DNA from: an uncultured Fimbriimonadaceae bacterium
GTDB lineage: Bacteria > Armatimonadota > Fimbriimonadia > Fimbriimonadales > Fimbriimonadaceae
Assembly (NCBI GenBank): GCA_937961665.1
Contig: CALGMO010000061.1
Span: 1-52,648 of the forward strand
Reading direction: 5' to 3'
DNA: 52,648 bases
Program-made: the position numbers and the translations under genes
Notes under the pieces: generated by a model
Seen by the model: the letters and a program-made list of their open reading frames with translations, nothing else
The model's database searches: none
What the model was told of the DNA's origin: nothing
Part shown: positions 52,225-52,648 of the stretch, in pieces
Position numbering within the stretch: the stretch's first letter is position 1
How the letters are laid out: each line of letters begins with the position of its first letter

Positions 52225-52246
52225 GCGCCGCCGCTCCGCAGACGCA

Positions 52247-52278
52247 GGCCGGGCCGCCGCAGGGCGGCCCGGCCTTTT
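52247..52278 (+). terminator. Intrinsic terminator after the PPi-PFK gene
   Basis: GGCCGGGCCGCC, loop GCAG, GGCGGCCCGGCC, then TTTT. A perfect 12-bp stem with T-run, 22 nt after the stop. Confidence 0.9.
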
Positions 52279-52288
52279 CTCTTCCCCC

Positions 52289-52648
52289 TCAGTCGAACCG
52301 GTGGAACCCCGGTTCGACGCGCGATTCCCGGCCGTTCCAAACCACCGTGGCCGGCACGGGCGTGCGAACCTCCACGCGGCCGGCCTCGTACCGCACCTCC
52401 AGGTCCCCTTTCGGGTGCGCGATCCGTGCCTGGAAGCGCCCGAGTTTCCCCGGATGCGGCTCAACCCTCGCCCGCTCCCAGCCGACCGCCTCGCTGGTCA
52501 CGCCCGCAACCCACTGCAGAAACCCCAGAGCCGGGTGCGCAGACCAGGCGTGGCAGTCGCTCCGGGTGTGGCCCGGGTTCTCCGGGCACGTGGTCATGCC
52601 GTTGTCCACCATGCGCACCCAGTCCGCGATCGCGGCCATGTAGTCTTC
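52289..52648 (-). CDS. Alpha-L-rhamnosidase-like (GH78) protein, C-terminal fragment
   Basis: The last 119 residues of a gene whose 5' part lies beyond the window edge. The frame is open to the edge (EDYMAAIADWV...). CPENPGHTRSDCHAWSAHPALGFLQWVAGV is the conserved end of the (alpha/alpha)6 barrel in GH78 and related enzymes, followed by a C-terminal beta-sandwich domain (VEPHPGKLGRFQARIAHPKGDLEV). It would release rhamnose or related sugars from polysaccharide side chains. It is convergent with the PPi-PFK gene. Only the family of the tail can be judged. Confidence 0.75.
   Translation of the reverse strand, partial: EDYMAAIADWVRMVDNGMTTCPENPGHTRSDCHAWSAHPALGFLQWVAGVTSEAVGWERARVEPHPGKLGRFQARIAHPKGDLEVRYEAGRVEVRTPVPATVVWNGRESRVEPGFHRFD

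Noticed and set aside
1-52648. CRISPR arrays, tRNA or rRNA genes, insertion sequences, prophage or integrase
   Set aside because: No regularly spaced repeats, no tRNA cloverleaf with CCA-type end, no rRNA core sequence and no transposase or recombinase motif was seen by eye on either strand.

Overview
The window is about 52.6 kb of high-GC bacterial chromosome with densely packed genes and almost no intergenic space. I see no rRNA, tRNA, CRISPR array, transposase or integrase. Two pseudopilin-like proteins with the [12 protein letters not shown]...ILFPVFA N-terminus and a C-terminal DGH motif, a lone flhA, a GntR-LacI hybrid regulator, a sulfatase and glycoside hydrolases together suggest Armatimonadota (Fimbriimonadia-like). 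That assignment is inference from gene content, not from a marker gene.

Layout. 1-7.1 kb is a carbohydrate region: a sulfatase, a secreted beta-helix protein, a clan GH-A-like hydrolase broken by an in-frame stop, a medium-chain dehydrogenase and a xylose-isomerase-like TIM barrel. 7.1-11.3 kb holds glcDEF (glycolate oxidase) divergent from a TauE/SafE permease. 11.3-17.9 kb holds flhA, an FtsB/DivIC-like protein, pyruvate kinase, an M3 oligopeptidase and a class A beta-lactamase-like protein. 17.9-23.3 kb is a tightly overlapped minus-strand operon: aldo/keto reductase, stand-alone ACT protein, lysC, folP, UroD-like methyltransferase, Crp/FNR regulator. 23.4-28.9 kb holds a GT-C glycosyltransferase, divergent from an ABC-2 permease followed by dxr and an enlarged rseP. 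28.9-34.3 kb holds an S10 peptidase, a transglutaminase-like protein, a cysteine desulfurase and hslU.

34.3-38.4 kb is the most unusual part. A GntR-LacI regulator is followed by a perfect operator palindrome and a small lipoprotein-pseudopilin unit. Facing it on the minus strand is a second pseudopilin gene preceded by a clear TPP (thiamine pyrophosphate) riboswitch with its own promoter and a plausible attenuator. A riboswitch of this class in front of a pseudopilin gene, with no thiamine gene nearby, is the strongest candidate for something undescribed.

38.4-41.5 kb is an ECF sigma / anti-sigma-DUF4349 / DUF4349 lipoprotein / PAP2 unit, divergent from rsmG. 41.5-47.9 kb holds ilvA, divergent from a long structured leader, nifJ and a dihydroorotate-dehydrogenase-like protein. 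47.9-52.3 kb holds a CBS-DUF1385 fusion and three phosphofructokinase-type genes in a row (ATP-PFK, PfkB-type, PPi-type PFK). The window closes inside the 3' end of an alpha-L-rhamnosidase-like gene.

A second window-wide signal is the promoter style. About a dozen genes, mostly at the head of transcription units, lack a usable Shine-Dalgarno sequence and instead carry a -10-like hexamer (TANNNT or close) 5-8 nt before the start codon. This is the arrangement expected for leaderless mRNAs. Genes inside operons instead use ATGA/GTGA/TTGA overlaps or good SD sites.
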